64,000 bases of DNA from positions 114,607-178,606 of the forward strand of contig JAERSO010000026.1 of assembly GCA_016845585.1 (NCBI GenBank). The letters are read 5' to 3'. The notes under the pieces were generated by a model. That model saw only the letters and a program-made list of their open reading frames with translations, was not told the origin of the DNA and did not search any database. The position numbers were made by a program, and so were the translations under genes. Source of the DNA: Acidimicrobiaceae bacterium. Its GTDB lineage: Bacteria > Actinomycetota > Acidimicrobiia > Acidimicrobiales > Aldehydirespiratoraceae. This document shows positions 18,358 to 30,135 of this stretch, in pieces. Position 1 is the first letter of the stretch. Every line of letters begins with the position of its first letter.

Positions 18358-19038
18358 ATGAGCGAACCCAAGTCACAGGAGTGGGCGGTGCGTGTGCACG
18401 GCAAGCGCCGGGCGGCCGCCTTCTACTTCGTCGTCCGTTTCCTCATTCGACAGGTCCTGTCCCGTTGGTTGCGGCTGCGGACATCGGGAGCCGAACACCT
18501 GGCGACCCCGGGTCCGGTCATCCTGGCGCCGGTCCATCGGTCGAACCTCGATGCGCCGCTGGTCGCCGGCGTGGCGAAGCGGCGGCTTCGGGCGCTCGGC
18601 AAGGAGTCGCTGTTCACGCCCACGACGGCCGCGTGGATCAACTCGGCTCTCGGGGCCATCCCGGTGCGGCGAGGCGAAGCCGATCGAGAGGCGATGCGTA
18701 CGGCCCGTGAGGTCATCGGCACGGGCGAGATGATGATCGTCTTCCCCGAGGGCACTCGCCAGAGCGGCCCGAGCGTCGAGGGTGTGTTCGACGGTACGGC
18801 GTATCTCGCCAACAAGACCAAGGCACCGATCATCCCGATCGGCATCGCCGGAACGGAGTCGGCGATGGGAAGCGGCACCAAGGGCATCAAACGTGTGCGA
18901 TGCGCCATTGTGGTGGGCGAACCGATCGCTCCACCCGAGGGGCGGATGAGCAGGCCGGCCCTGGCCGAGTTCAGCGCCGGCGTCACGGCGGCGCTCCAGG
19001 CGGCGTTCGATGTAGCGCAGGAACTGGCCGGCTCCTGA
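18358..19038 (+). CDS. plsC: 1-acyl-sn-glycerol-3-phosphate acyltransferase family protein
   Basis: 226-aa membrane-associated acyltransferase of phospholipid synthesis, transferring an acyl group to lysophosphatidate or a similar acceptor. HX4D motif HRSNLD (His60, Asp65), second block around AIPVRRGE, and FPEGTR acceptor motif. AGAAGAG upstream is a weak ribosome-binding site. Sits 21 nt after purH in the same direction. Substrate specificity within the family is not determined. Confidence 0.88.
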   Translation: MSEPKSQEWAVRVHGKRRAAAFYFVVRFLIRQVLSRWLRLRTSGAEHLATPGPVILAPVHRSNLDAPLVAGVAKRRLRALGKESLFTPTTAAWINSALGAIPVRRGEADREAMRTAREVIGTGEMMIVFPEGTRQSGPSVEGVFDGTAYLANKTKAPIIPIGIAGTESAMGSGTKGIKRVRCAIVVGEPIAPPEGRMSRPALAEFSAGVTAALQAAFDVAQELAGS

Positions 19039-19080
19039 CACGTTGCGGCGCCGGGTCCAGTGAGGCCGATGCGGGGACGA

Positions 19081-19086
19081 TACGAT
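19081..19086 (+). promoter_or_regulatory. -10 box of a leaderless icd promoter
   Basis: TACGAT is followed by 7 nt and the ATG of icd at 19094. Confidence 0.55.
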
Positions 19087-19093
19087 CGCCCGC

Positions 19094-20286
<1,193 letters not shown>

Positions 20287-20290
<4 letters not shown>

Positions 20291-20323
20291 CGCACACTGG
20301 GGACAGACCCCAGCGTGCGTTAG
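20287..20323. repeat. Palindromic repeat copy A, bidirectional terminator between icd and the GGDEF-EAL gene
   Basis: 16-bp arms (20287-20302 and 20308-20323, one mismatch) around a 5-nt loop. Each arm contains TAA in the proper orientation: the left arm supplies the icd stop and the right arm the stop of the opposing gene. Closely related to copy B at 29722. Confidence 0.8.
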
Positions 20324-21734
20324 ACCGGGTCGAGGGTGCTGAGAGGGCTGGGGCGGCCGAACAGGAAGCCCTGGCCGAGGTCGCACCCGAGTTCGCGGAC
20401 GACATCGAGCTGCGCAGGTGTCTCGATGCCTTCGGCCACAACCGTCATGTCGAAGGCTTTGGCCATGGCGATGACGGCTTCGACGACGGCGCGATCGTCG
20501 GCGCGCTCGGCGACTCCGGCGATGAACGTCTTGTCGATCTTGAGTTGGTCGAACGCATGTTGACGGAGGCGACCGATGGCGCTGTAGCCGGTGCCGAAAT
20601 CGTCGAGGGCGAGGTGGATGCCGGTGCGCTGCAGTGCTCGTAGGTTGCGTTCTGCCGCGACCCCGCCCTCGTGCATGGCGGTCTCGGTGACCTCGATGAT
20701 GAGGTCGCGCTCACCGAGCTGTGCCCGGTCGAGCAGTGCGTGGACCCGACCGGCGTAGTCAGCCCGAGCGAGTTCGCGAGGTGAGGCGTTGATGGCCAGA
20801 GCGATCTGGTCACGATCGGGATGCGCCGCGCTCCATGCGGCGATCTCATCGACGGCGCGGGTGATGACCCGCCGTCCGATCCCGACGATGTGTCCGGACT
20901 CTTCGGCGATCGGGATGAACTCGGCGGGACTCCGGAGGGAACCGTCCGGGGCAGGCCAGCGGACGAGGGCTTCGATCCCGACGACCGGCGGGCTGGAGGG
21001 CACCCCCCGGTCAGGGCGACCACCGGTTGGTAGTGAACGATGAACTCGTCGTTTTCGATCGCGCCGGGCAGCAGACGGCGGATGGTTCGCCGGGATTTGG
21101 CGACGGCGTCGAGTTCTGCGTCATAGAGCCGCCAGTCCGCTCCCGATGCCTTGGCCTCGTACATGGCCGAGTCGGCCTGACGAAGGTACTGGTCGGCGTC
21201 GACCGTGCGACCGTCGAGCACAGTCACGCCCACGCTGGCGCTGACGCCGGTACCCGCGGGTAGACCCGGGACCCGCATTCGAACGATCGCCTCTGCGACC
21301 CGGTCGGCCAACTGTGTGGCATCCGAAACGGAGATGTTGGGTGCGAGGATCACGAACTCGTCGCCGCCGAGCCGTCCGACCATGTCGCCGGTGCGGGTGA
21401 CGAGGCGGAGCTCCTCCGCGACCTGCACGAGCACGGCGTCGCCCATCTGGTGGCCGTAGGTGTCGTTGATCAGCTTGAAGCCGTCGAGGTCGAGGAACAG
21501 GAGGGCGACATCGCGTTCGTACCGGGCGGCCCGACCCAACTCGTTCTCGAGTGTCGACGTGACGAGCGTGCGGTTGGCGAGCCCTGTCAGCGCATCCTGG
21601 ATCGCGACCTTCGTCGCCTCTTCGGCGATGACTTCGGCCTCGCGTCGGGCTGCTCGCTCGCGCTCGAGCCGTCTGGTGAGGCGACAGATCTCGTCTGCGG
21701 AATCCGTGGCACCAGCCGACTCGGTGATGGTCAC
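20320..21734 (-). pseudogene. GGDEF-EAL cyclic-di-GMP protein, interrupted by a one-base frameshift
   Basis: N-terminal coiled segment (RLTRRLERERAARREAE) leads to a GGDEF domain (DALTGLANR, DLDGFKLIND, inhibitory RxxD as RTGD, intact GGDEF) and an EAL domain (VGIEALVRW, DDFGTGYSAIGRL, EGIET). The frame breaks between HYQPVVALTGG and PPVVGIEALVRW at a run of six G on the coding strand (21003-21008); seven G would give exactly 471 aa. GTG start at 21734 forms a GTGA overlap with the upstream H-NOX gene. Either a real loss of the EAL half or an assembly error. Confidence 0.8.
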
Positions 21735-22270
21735 GATGGATGGATCTCGATTCGGAGATCGCAATGGTCGGCCCCGACGTGCATGCACTGGGGCTGCTTG
21801 ACCGTGATCGACTCGTCGAACCTCGCGGCCGCACCGAGCACGAACCCTTCGGCGAGCCAGCACAGCTTGCGTTCCGACTGGTAGCGCAGGCTGATGATGC
21901 CTTCTTCGCTGTCGTCGATGTCGAAGTCGGGTGGGGTCGCTCCGGGATAGAGCTTCCTCACCTCGGGGTGGATCATGTGGTTGAGCGACGAAAGAAGGCC
22001 ACGGAGGTCGATGTCTTCGAAGAACTTGGGGAAGGCATCCACGAGGAACGGCATGGCGTTGACGCCGACCCAGCGCAGGCGATCGTCGATGCCGGGGCCG
22101 GTGTCTTCGGGGAGCGCGTTGACGATGGCCACCAGCTCGGCGTCGTCATAGTTCCCGAGCGAGGTGTAGGCACCGTCGAGTTGGGCATTGTCGAGCACGT
22201 CGTCCCATTCGCCGGGCCCGAAGACCCGCTCGACCGCGTGCTCGACAGCACTGAAGATCAGACCCTTCAT
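21731..22270 (-). CDS. H-NOX (heme NO/O2-binding) sensor protein
   Basis: 179 aa, full length for a stand-alone H-NOX domain. Starts MKGLIFSAVEHAVERVFG; candidate proximal heme ligand His101 (MIHPEVRKLYP), followed by PPDF, and the heme-propionate motif YxSxR as YQSER (Tyr130, Ser132, Arg134), 29 residues after the His as in characterised H-NOX proteins. Translationally coupled to the GGDEF-EAL gene, so the likely role is gas control of cyclic-di-GMP turnover. AAGGGA lies upstream of the ATG. Confidence 0.88.
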   Translation of the reverse strand: MKGLIFSAVEHAVERVFGPGEWDDVLDNAQLDGAYTSLGNYDDAELVAIVNALPEDTGPGIDDRLRWVGVNAMPFLVDAFPKFFEDIDLRGLLSSLNHMIHPEVRKLYPGATPPDFDIDDSEEGIISLRYQSERKLCWLAEGFVLGAAARFDESITVKQPQCMHVGADHCDLRIEIHPS

Positions 22271-22402
22271 TGTGTCCCTTTCGCTCGGCTACTGCTCAAT
22301 CGGCGCCAACAGTGGTGTATTGAGCGCCGGCCGGTCGGCTGACCGGCCTGGTCGCGCTCCGTCGGCGCCGAGAACCGGTCGGGGAAGGGTGACGGGGCCG
22401 GG

Positions 22403-22408
22403 TAGCTT
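22403..22408 (+). promoter_or_regulatory. -10 box of a leaderless promoter for the ABC exporter pair
   Basis: TAGCTT is followed by 6 nt and the ATG at 22415. Confidence 0.6.
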
Positions 22409-22414
22409 GACTCG

Positions 22415-24172
22415 ATGCCCGGACCGAGTGAGCAGGTTGATCATGTGTGGCGGCGTGGTGGCCGTCTGATCATGCGCTCGCTGCGGGCCCATCCCCGCCA
22501 GCACGCCATCGCCATGTTCGGTGCGATGATCTTCGTCTTCGCCTCGATCGGGGGCGCGTGGGTCCTCGGGCGCGTTACCGACGACGTGGTGGTGGCGGCG
22601 TTCGACGACGGCACCATTGATCGTGGTGACATCTGGGCGGGAATGCTGGCGATCGTGCTGATCTCGCTCGGCCGCGGTATCGGTGTCATGGTACGGCGCT
22701 GGTACCTCGCCACCGCCGAGTTGCGCACCCAACGCGACTGGCGCCGCGGTCTTGTCCACCACTACCTGGATGCGCCCCTTCGGTACCACCGCACGCGGCC
22801 GGCCGGTGAGTTGCTCGCGCACGCCGACCTCGATCTGACCAACGCCACCATGGTGCTCAAGCCGATGGCGTTCGCCACGAGCGTGATCCTGCTCGTCATC
22901 GTCGCTCTGATCTCGCTCCTGGTGATCCATCCGATCCTGGCGCTGATCGGCGCAGTGCTGTTCCCGTCGCTGGTGGCGATGAGCCAGCTCTACACGTCGC
23001 GTGTCGAGGAACCTTCGGCTCAGGCTCAGCAACGTGTCGGTGAGGTCTCCTCGGTGGCACATGAGAGCTTTGAGGGTGCACTGGTCGTGAAGACACTCGG
23101 CCGTGAGGCGGCCGAGGTCCAGCGGATGCGCGAGGCATCCGCCCGACTCCGCGATGAGCGGGTGCACGTCGGCCGGTTGCGAGCGATGTTCGAGCCGGCG
23201 ATCGACGCCCTGCCCAACGTCGGCATCATCGTGTTGTTGCTCGTCGGCGCGGACCTCGTCTCGAACGGTGACGCCACACCAGGCGACCTCGTTCTCGCCG
23301 CCACATTGTTCGGGCTGCTCTCGACGCCGCTTCGTGTATTCGGCTTCTTCTTGGAGGAGATGCCCCGATCAGTCGTGTCGTTGGAGCGAGTGGATCGAGC
23401 GATGGCCACCGACGCCGAGGATCGTTCGGGCTCGGCCCACCTGCCCGAGGGCTCGCTCGGGCTGTCGATTGCCGGTTTGGCGGTCATCCACGATGGACAC
23501 GAGGTCCTCTCGGCGGTCGACCTCGAGATCGCCGCCGGCGAGACGATCGCCCTCGTCGGCCCCACGGGATCGGGCAAGTCGACCATGGTCGAGGCCATCG
23601 CCGGCCTGCTCGATCGCTCCGCCGGCGACGTTCGGCTCGGTGGTGTGTCGGTGGACGATGTCTCGGCCGAAGAGTGGTCCGCAGCGGTGGCCCTCGCATT
23701 CCAGGAGAGCTTCCTGTTCGCCGACTCGGTCCGCGAGAACGTCGCGCTCGGGGTGGTGGCCGACGACCGAGCCCGGGCCGCGCTGAAGACTGCACAGGCG
23801 GCCACCTTCGTCGGTGAGTTGGCGGACGGATTCGACTCGGTCGTCGGCGAGCGGGGCACCACGCTGTCGGGCGGCCAGCGCCAGCGAGTGGCTCTTGCCC
23901 GGGCGATCGCTCGCGAGCCGCGCCTGCTCCTGCTCGACGATGCCACGTCTGCGGTCGATGCCACGGTCGAAGCCGACATCCTGAACGGGCTCCGCCACGA
24001 TCTCGACGTCACGCTGATCGTGGTGGCACACCGGATCTCCACGATCCTGCTCGCCGATCGGGTCGTCTATCTCGACGATGGAGAGGTCCTCGCCGTTGGA
24101 CGCCACGAGGATCTCCTGAAACGACCCGACTACAACGCTCTGGTCACGGCGTACGAACAGGCGGACGCGTGA
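22415..24172 (+). CDS. ABC exporter half-transporter, subunit with degenerate Walker B
   Basis: 585 aa: six-span membrane domain (about 20-320) and an ATPase domain. Walker A GPTGSGKST (near 381), canonical signature LSGGQRQR, and Walker B LLLLDDATSAVD, where Asp replaces the catalytic Glu. GTG start of the partner overlaps its stop, so the two form a heterodimer with one consensus and one degenerate ATP site. Substrate unknown; multidrug or lipid export is the usual family role. Confidence 0.9.
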   Translation: MPGPSEQVDHVWRRGGRLIMRSLRAHPRQHAIAMFGAMIFVFASIGGAWVLGRVTDDVVVAAFDDGTIDRGDIWAGMLAIVLISLGRGIGVMVRRWYLATAELRTQRDWRRGLVHHYLDAPLRYHRTRPAGELLAHADLDLTNATMVLKPMAFATSVILLVIVALISLLVIHPILALIGAVLFPSLVAMSQLYTSRVEEPSAQAQQRVGEVSSVAHESFEGALVVKTLGREAAEVQRMREASARLRDERVHVGRLRAMFEPAIDALPNVGIIVLLLVGADLVSNGDATPGDLVLAATLFGLLSTPLRVFGFFLEEMPRSVVSLERVDRAMATDAEDRSGSAHLPEGSLGLSIAGLAVIHDGHEVLSAVDLEIAAGETIALVGPTGSGKSTMVEAIAGLLDRSAGDVRLGGVSVDDVSAEEWSAAVALAFQESFLFADSVRENVALGVVADDRARAALKTAQAATFVGELADGFDSVVGERGTTLSGGQRQRVALARAIAREPRLLLLDDATSAVDATVEADILNGLRHDLDVTLIVVAHRISTILLADRVVYLDDGEVLAVGRHEDLLKRPDYNALVTAYEQADA

Positions 24173-26022
24173 GCACCGTCAACGGATCCGAGCCGACCCT
24201 CCTCGGCGATGGCGACAGAAGCGCAGCATCGCTGATCGACGACGACAGCGGACCGGAGATCGGGGCCTGGCAGGTGCTGCGCCGCGGCGTGGCCGCGTCG
24301 CCGGAGCTGAAGGCCGGGCTCTTCTTCACGGTGGCACTGGCCGTGCTCGCTGCGGCCGGACGGCTCGTCATCCCGATCCTCGTCCAACAGATTCTCGACA
24401 AGGGAATCCTGGGCTCCGATGGCTACCAGGCCGGATTCGTGGGCAAGGCGGCGGTCGGCGCCATCGTCATGGTCGTCGTCATCGCCATCGCCAGCCGGTC
24501 GGCGTTGATCCGACTCGTCACGATGACCGAGACGGTGTTGCTCGAACTACGTGTTCGCGTGTTCGAGCACATTCACAAGCTCAGCCTCGCCGATCACTCC
24601 GAGTCACGAAAGGGCGTGCTCGTGGCGCGGGTCACCTCCGACATCGAGACACTGGTGCGCTTCACCCAATGGGGGATGATCAGCTGGATCATCGACACGG
24701 CGATCATCGTCGGCACGATCGCGGTGATGCTCGCCTACAGCTGGCAGCTGACACTCATCGCCCTGGCCGTGCATCTGCCGCTCATCTCGTTCCTGCGATG
24801 GGTTCAGTCCCGTCAGTTCGTGGCCTACGGCCTCGTACGCACGAGGGTGGCCGAGACCCTGGGCCACGTCTCCGAGGCGGTCACCGGCGCGCCCGTCATC
24901 CGCGCCTATGGCTACGACGAGGTGGTCCGCGACCGACTCGACGACTCGATCGACCGCCAGTACGACCAGCAGCTCAGGAGTCAGGTGTGGTTCGCCTGCC
25001 TGCTGCCGGTTGTGGACTTCGTCTCCTCGGTCTCACTGGCTGTCTCGATGGGGCTCGGCGTCTGGTGGCGCGCGGATCTCGGCATCGAGGTCGGCGAGCT
25101 CGTGGCCTTCATCTTCCTCGTCAACCTCCTGCTGCAGCCGATCACCCAGCTCGGCGAGGTGCTCGACCAGACCCAGACCGCACTGGCGGGTTGGTGGAAG
25201 ATCCTCCGCGTGCTGGAGGTGCCGATCGACGTCGTCGAACCCGAAGACGGCGTGGAGTTGCCGAGGGGGCCGCTCGGCATCGAGCTCGAGGGCGTGTCAT
25301 TCGCCTACCGCACCGGCCCACTCGTGTTGCGTGACATCAGCCTCGCCATCCCGGCGGAGACCGCTGTCGCCGTGGTGGGTGAGACGGGCTCGGGGAAGAC
25401 CACGACTGCCCGCCTGTTCACCCGCCTGGCCGACCCGGGAGAAGGCGTCGTGCGGATCGGCGGGATCGACATTCGTGAGGTGTCGCCCGAGTCGCGGCAT
25501 CGATCGATCCGCATGGTCCCCCAGGACGGGTTCCTGTTCGACACGACGATCCGCGAGAACATCTGCTTCGGTCGCGACGACGCCACCTCCGCTGATGCCG
25601 AGCAGGCGATCGACGAGCTCGGCCTACGTGAGTGGGTCGCCTCGCTGCCGGACGGCCTCGACACCGTCGTCGGTGAACGTGGCGGCCGACTGTCCGTGGG
25701 CGAGCGTCAGCTCGTCGCTCTCGCTCGTGCCCAAGTGGCGGACCCGGGCCTCCTCCTGCTCGACGAGGCCACGTCGTCGGTGGATCCCGAGACGGAGGAA
25801 GCGATCTCCGCGGCGCTGGGCCAGCTCTCCGCTGGTCGCACCACGATCTCCATCGCCCATCGATTGTCGACGGCGGAGCGAGCCGATCTCGTCCTGGTCT
25901 TCGATGCCGGCGAGTTGGTACAGCAGGGCCCTCACGCCGAGCTCGTCGACGTTCCGGGTATCTACCAGGATCTCTACGAGTCGTGGATCGGCAACACCCG
26001 TTCCGGCACCGCCGGGGTCTGA
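24169..26022 (+). CDS. ABC exporter half-transporter, catalytic Walker B and variant signature
   Basis: 617 aa: membrane domain after a 45-residue acidic N-terminus, then ATPase with Walker A GETGSGKTT (near 403), canonical Walker B LLLLDEATSSVD, and a non-canonical signature LSVGERQ. Complements its partner: the consensus ATP site combines this Walker B with the partner's LSGGQ. GTG start in a 4-nt overlap with the upstream gene. Its 3' end overlaps the convergent glycosyltransferase gene by 49 nt. Confidence 0.9.
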   Translation: MSTVNGSEPTLLGDGDRSAASLIDDDSGPEIGAWQVLRRGVAASPELKAGLFFTVALAVLAAAGRLVIPILVQQILDKGILGSDGYQAGFVGKAAVGAIVMVVVIAIASRSALIRLVTMTETVLLELRVRVFEHIHKLSLADHSESRKGVLVARVTSDIETLVRFTQWGMISWIIDTAIIVGTIAVMLAYSWQLTLIALAVHLPLISFLRWVQSRQFVAYGLVRTRVAETLGHVSEAVTGAPVIRAYGYDEVVRDRLDDSIDRQYDQQLRSQVWFACLLPVVDFVSSVSLAVSMGLGVWWRADLGIEVGELVAFIFLVNLLLQPITQLGEVLDQTQTALAGWWKILRVLEVPIDVVEPEDGVELPRGPLGIELEGVSFAYRTGPLVLRDISLAIPAETAVAVVGETGSGKTTTARLFTRLADPGEGVVRIGGIDIREVSPESRHRSIRMVPQDGFLFDTTIRENICFGRDDATSADAEQAIDELGLREWVASLPDGLDTVVGERGGRLSVGERQLVALARAQVADPGLLLLDEATSSVDPETEEAISAALGQLSAGRTTISIAHRLSTAERADLVLVFDAGELVQQGPHAELVDVPGIYQDLYESWIGNTRSGTAGV

Positions 26023-27191
26023 GCGAGCCACAGTTTCCCGACGATCAACGCGAACAACGCAAGCACGACCGGGGCGAGCGGACTCGCACCGAGCGACTCC
26101 TTGCCCAGCTGGATCAGACCGGCTGCCCAGATGCAGATGCCGATGCGCACATCGATGAGGGCACGATCGAGCATGACCAGCACGGCGAAGATGCACAGGC
26201 TCGAGTCGTAGTAGATGGTGTGGAAGCCGAGGAGCGTGAGGCCGGCGGCCGTCACGGCGAACCGGCTGGTGAGATCGAGATGCTGCCTCCACCACAGCCA
26301 TGACAGCGCGACGGCCACCGCAATCGAGATGGTGCCACCGACGATCATCGCGACCGACGAGTCGACACCGAGGACCGCGTGGAGAAAGGCCATCGGCGCG
26401 ATCTCGTTGACGGCGTTGATCTCGGCGTCGGCCTCCAACAGGGGACGGACACCGTTGATCCAGGTCATCATCCAGCCGGGTCCGACCATCGCGGCGTTGA
26501 TCGCGAACACGGCGCCCGCGCCGATGCCGGCAGTGCCGACGGCACGCCAGTGACGACCGAGGAAGAGAAGGCCCAGCATCGGCAGCGCGTACTGTGGTCG
26601 GAACAGGAGGAGGGCCACGGCGACTCCTGCCCATTCCTCGCGGTCGTCGGCGAGCGCGCGCCACGTGGCAGCGAGCAGGAGGAGGGTGAGTGCGGTGTTC
26701 TGGCCGCCACTCGTGCCGACGAAGATCGGGTACGCCGTGGCGGTGGCGCCGAGGATCAGCGAGAACCAGCGGTCGAGGATGTCGACCATCGGTCTGATGA
26801 GCGTCAACGCCCCGACGAGTGCTGCCACCATGAGAGCGGTGTGGACGACATAGGCGGTCCGGTAGGGGAGGCCGGCGAGTGCCGAGTACGCACCCGCGAC
26901 GTAGGGGGCATACGGATACATGATGAACCCGTCCTCACCGCCCAGCAGTTCTTCCTGGGCGGCGGCCTGAACGGCCGGGTCGTAGAGACCGTCGATGTCG
27001 CCGTTGGCGACGATCGTGCCGGCCGAGTAGAACGCGGGGAAATCGCCCCCGACTCGGCCACTGGCCGTGTCAGAACCGCTTCCCGCCGCGATCACGATCA
27101 CGAACGCGGCCGCGATCGTGACGAGGATCAGACGGGGATACAGCATGAGCCGGCGCTGCCAGGCCGCGTCGATGGTCATCGTGGTCGCCAC
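25974..27191 (-). CDS. GT87-family (DUF2029) polyprenol-dependent glycosyltransferase
   Basis: 405-aa polytopic membrane protein with about ten hydrophobic spans. An early extracytoplasmic acidic motif GGDFPAFYSAG carries the Asp expected for GT-C catalysis, and FRPQYALPMLGLL is typical of the family, which includes mycobacterial PimE-type mannosyltransferases. Likely transfers mannose or a similar sugar from a polyprenyl phosphate donor outside the membrane. GTG 27191 is the chosen start; an ATG four codons on is an alternative. Confidence 0.78.
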   Translation of the reverse strand: MATTMTIDAAWQRRLMLYPRLILVTIAAAFVIVIAAGSGSDTASGRVGGDFPAFYSAGTIVANGDIDGLYDPAVQAAAQEELLGGEDGFIMYPYAPYVAGAYSALAGLPYRTAYVVHTALMVAALVGALTLIRPMVDILDRWFSLILGATATAYPIFVGTSGGQNTALTLLLLAATWRALADDREEWAGVAVALLLFRPQYALPMLGLLFLGRHWRAVGTAGIGAGAVFAINAAMVGPGWMMTWINGVRPLLEADAEINAVNEIAPMAFLHAVLGVDSSVAMIVGGTISIAVAVALSWLWWRQHLDLTSRFAVTAAGLTLLGFHTIYYDSSLCIFAVLVMLDRALIDVRIGICIWAAGLIQLGKESLGASPLAPVVLALFALIVGKLWLAQTPAVPERVLPIHDS

Positions 27192-27225
27192 GACTCACAA
27201 TCGGCTGAGGTCTCGTGCTGTTGAG

Positions 27226-28829
<1,604 letters not shown>

Positions 28830-28844
28830 GCCGGGGTTCTGGCA

Positions 28845-28850
28845 TAGCCT
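28845..28850 (+). promoter_or_regulatory. -10 box of a leaderless promoter for the Fpg/Nei gene
   Basis: TAGCCT is followed by 6 nt and the GTG at 28857. Confidence 0.6.
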
Positions 28851-28856
28851 CGCGGC

Positions 28857-29708
28857 GTGCCCGAGCTCCCGGAAATCAAAGCGCACGCCGAGCGCGTCGC
28901 CGAGAACTATCTCGGCGCCGAGCTCACCGCGCTTCGAGTGCTGCATCTCGCCGCGCTCAAGACGTACGCGCCACGCCCCAACGACACGTACGGCTTGGTT
29001 CTCTCGTCGACGGGCTATCGCGGCAAGTACCTGTTGATGCGTTTCGGCGCCACGGTGGACGACCACTCCCACACGTATGTCCTCCATCTGATGCAGGGTG
29101 GTCGACTTCGGCCCGATGCCAAGCGGGCGAAGAAGCCGCGGGGAGGAATGGCGAGATGGGAGTTCGCGGATGGGGGAGCGCTTCAGCTCACCGAGGCCGG
29201 CACCGAGCACAAGGCGGGGGTCTGGCTCATCGAGGGTGAGCCGGCGGGGGAGCCGATCGATCATCTCGGTCCTGACGCCGACACGATCTCGCTCGATGTC
29301 TTGATCGGTGCCTTGGCGAGCGAGAACACCCGGGTCCACGGCTTTCTGCGTGATCAGCGCCGGATCGCCGGGGTAGGTCGTCTCCTTTCGAATGAGATCC
29401 TGCATCGGGCGCAGCTTTCGCCGTTCGCCATGACCACGAAGTTGAGCGACGACGACATCGCGGCGCTCCATGCGGCGATGGGCGAAGTCATCGATGAACA
29501 CGTGGCGTATGAACGCACGCTGGACGACATCGGAAGGTCGGCCGATCGGCCGAATCACGTCCATCATCGAGTCGGATTCCCGTGTGTGGTGTGCAACGAC
29601 GAGGTGCGCTCGGTTGAGTACCGGCGCTACACCGTCGCCTACTGCGCCACCTGTCAGACCGGTGGCAAGATCCTCGCCGACAACACCACGAGCAAGTTCC
29701 TCAAGTAG
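28857..29708 (+). CDS. Fpg/Nei-family DNA glycosylase
   Basis: 283-aa base-excision repair glycosylase/AP lyase. After removal of the initiator, Pro2-Glu3 of PELPEI are the catalytic nucleophile and acid; the conserved lysine lies in YRGKYLLMRF. The C-terminal zinc finger is CVVC...CATCQ. The helix-two-turn-helix asparagine block (AGVGRLLSNEIL) is present. Whether it prefers oxidised purines (Fpg) or pyrimidines (Nei) cannot be told. GTG start 6 nt after TAGCCT. Confidence 0.88.
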   Translation: MPELPEIKAHAERVAENYLGAELTALRVLHLAALKTYAPRPNDTYGLVLSSTGYRGKYLLMRFGATVDDHSHTYVLHLMQGGRLRPDAKRAKKPRGGMARWEFADGGALQLTEAGTEHKAGVWLIEGEPAGEPIDHLGPDADTISLDVLIGALASENTRVHGFLRDQRRIAGVGRLLSNEILHRAQLSPFAMTTKLSDDDIAALHAAMGEVIDEHVAYERTLDDIGRSADRPNHVHHRVGFPCVVCNDEVRSVEYRRYTVAYCATCQTGGKILADNTTSKFLK

Positions 29709-29721
29709 CCGGGTCAGTCAC

Positions 29722-29758
29722 CTGACGCACACTGGGGTCTGACCCCAGCGTGCGTTAG
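29722..29758. repeat. Palindromic repeat copy B at the stop of the SCP2-like gene
   Basis: Same element as copy A with core GGGGTCTGACCCC; the right arm TGCGTTAG supplies the TAA stop of the minus-strand SCP2-like gene. Likely acts as terminator for the convergent pair. Confidence 0.8.
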
Positions 29759-30096
29759 AGAAGCGAGATGGTGGCCAGTGCCTCGCGTGCGGCCATCAGG
29801 GCGGCGAGATCACCGCCGATGCGCAGGTGCCCGTCGAGGAATGCGCGCTGAGCCGAGAGCGAACCCGCGTGGATTCTCTCCGCGGTGACGGCATCGCTGA
29901 CGAGACGAACGTCTGCCGCCTCGGCGGCACCCCGCTGGATGCTGACCACACCGTTGGCGATGACCGTGTGCCAGGTGATCGGGGGGTCGTTGTCGACTGT
30001 CTGCTGCAGCGTCAATCGAATCTCTGGGTCGGCGACGGTGGCTGCCGCTCGCGCGGCGATCGAATCGAACCAGTCGTCAGAGAGGAACTCGGCCAC
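29755..30096 (-). CDS. SCP2-like sterol/lipid-binding protein
   Basis: 113-aa single SCP2 fold: IRLTLQQTVDNDPPITWH, VRLVSDAVTAERIHAG and RAFLDGHLRIGGDLAALMA follow the family's pattern of strands and final helix. Probably binds or presents hydrophobic ligands, in keeping with the lipid-handling genes around it. GTG start 6 nt after a TAGCCT box on the minus strand; start codon directly abuts the divergent upstream region of the RDD gene. Confidence 0.75.
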   Translation of the reverse strand: MAEFLSDDWFDSIAARAAATVADPEIRLTLQQTVDNDPPITWHTVIANGVVSIQRGAAEAADVRLVSDAVTAERIHAGSLSAQRAFLDGHLRIGGDLAALMAAREALATISLL

Positions 30097-30102
30097 GTGG
30101 GA

Positions 30103-30108
30103 AGGCTA
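30103..30108 (-). promoter_or_regulatory. -10 box of a leaderless promoter for the SCP2-like gene
   Basis: Minus-strand TAGCCT followed by 6 nt and GTG at 30096. Its mirror partner for the RDD gene is only 14 nt away. Confidence 0.55.
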
Positions 30109-30121
30109 CGGCGTCGCGCCC

Positions 30122-30127
30122 TAGCCT
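30122..30127 (+). promoter_or_regulatory. -10 box for the RDD gene
   Basis: TAGCCT followed by 8 nt and TTG at 30136. Divergent from the SCP2 promoter, and the reason for preferring the TTG start. Confidence 0.4.
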
Positions 30128-30135
30128 CAGCTCTC

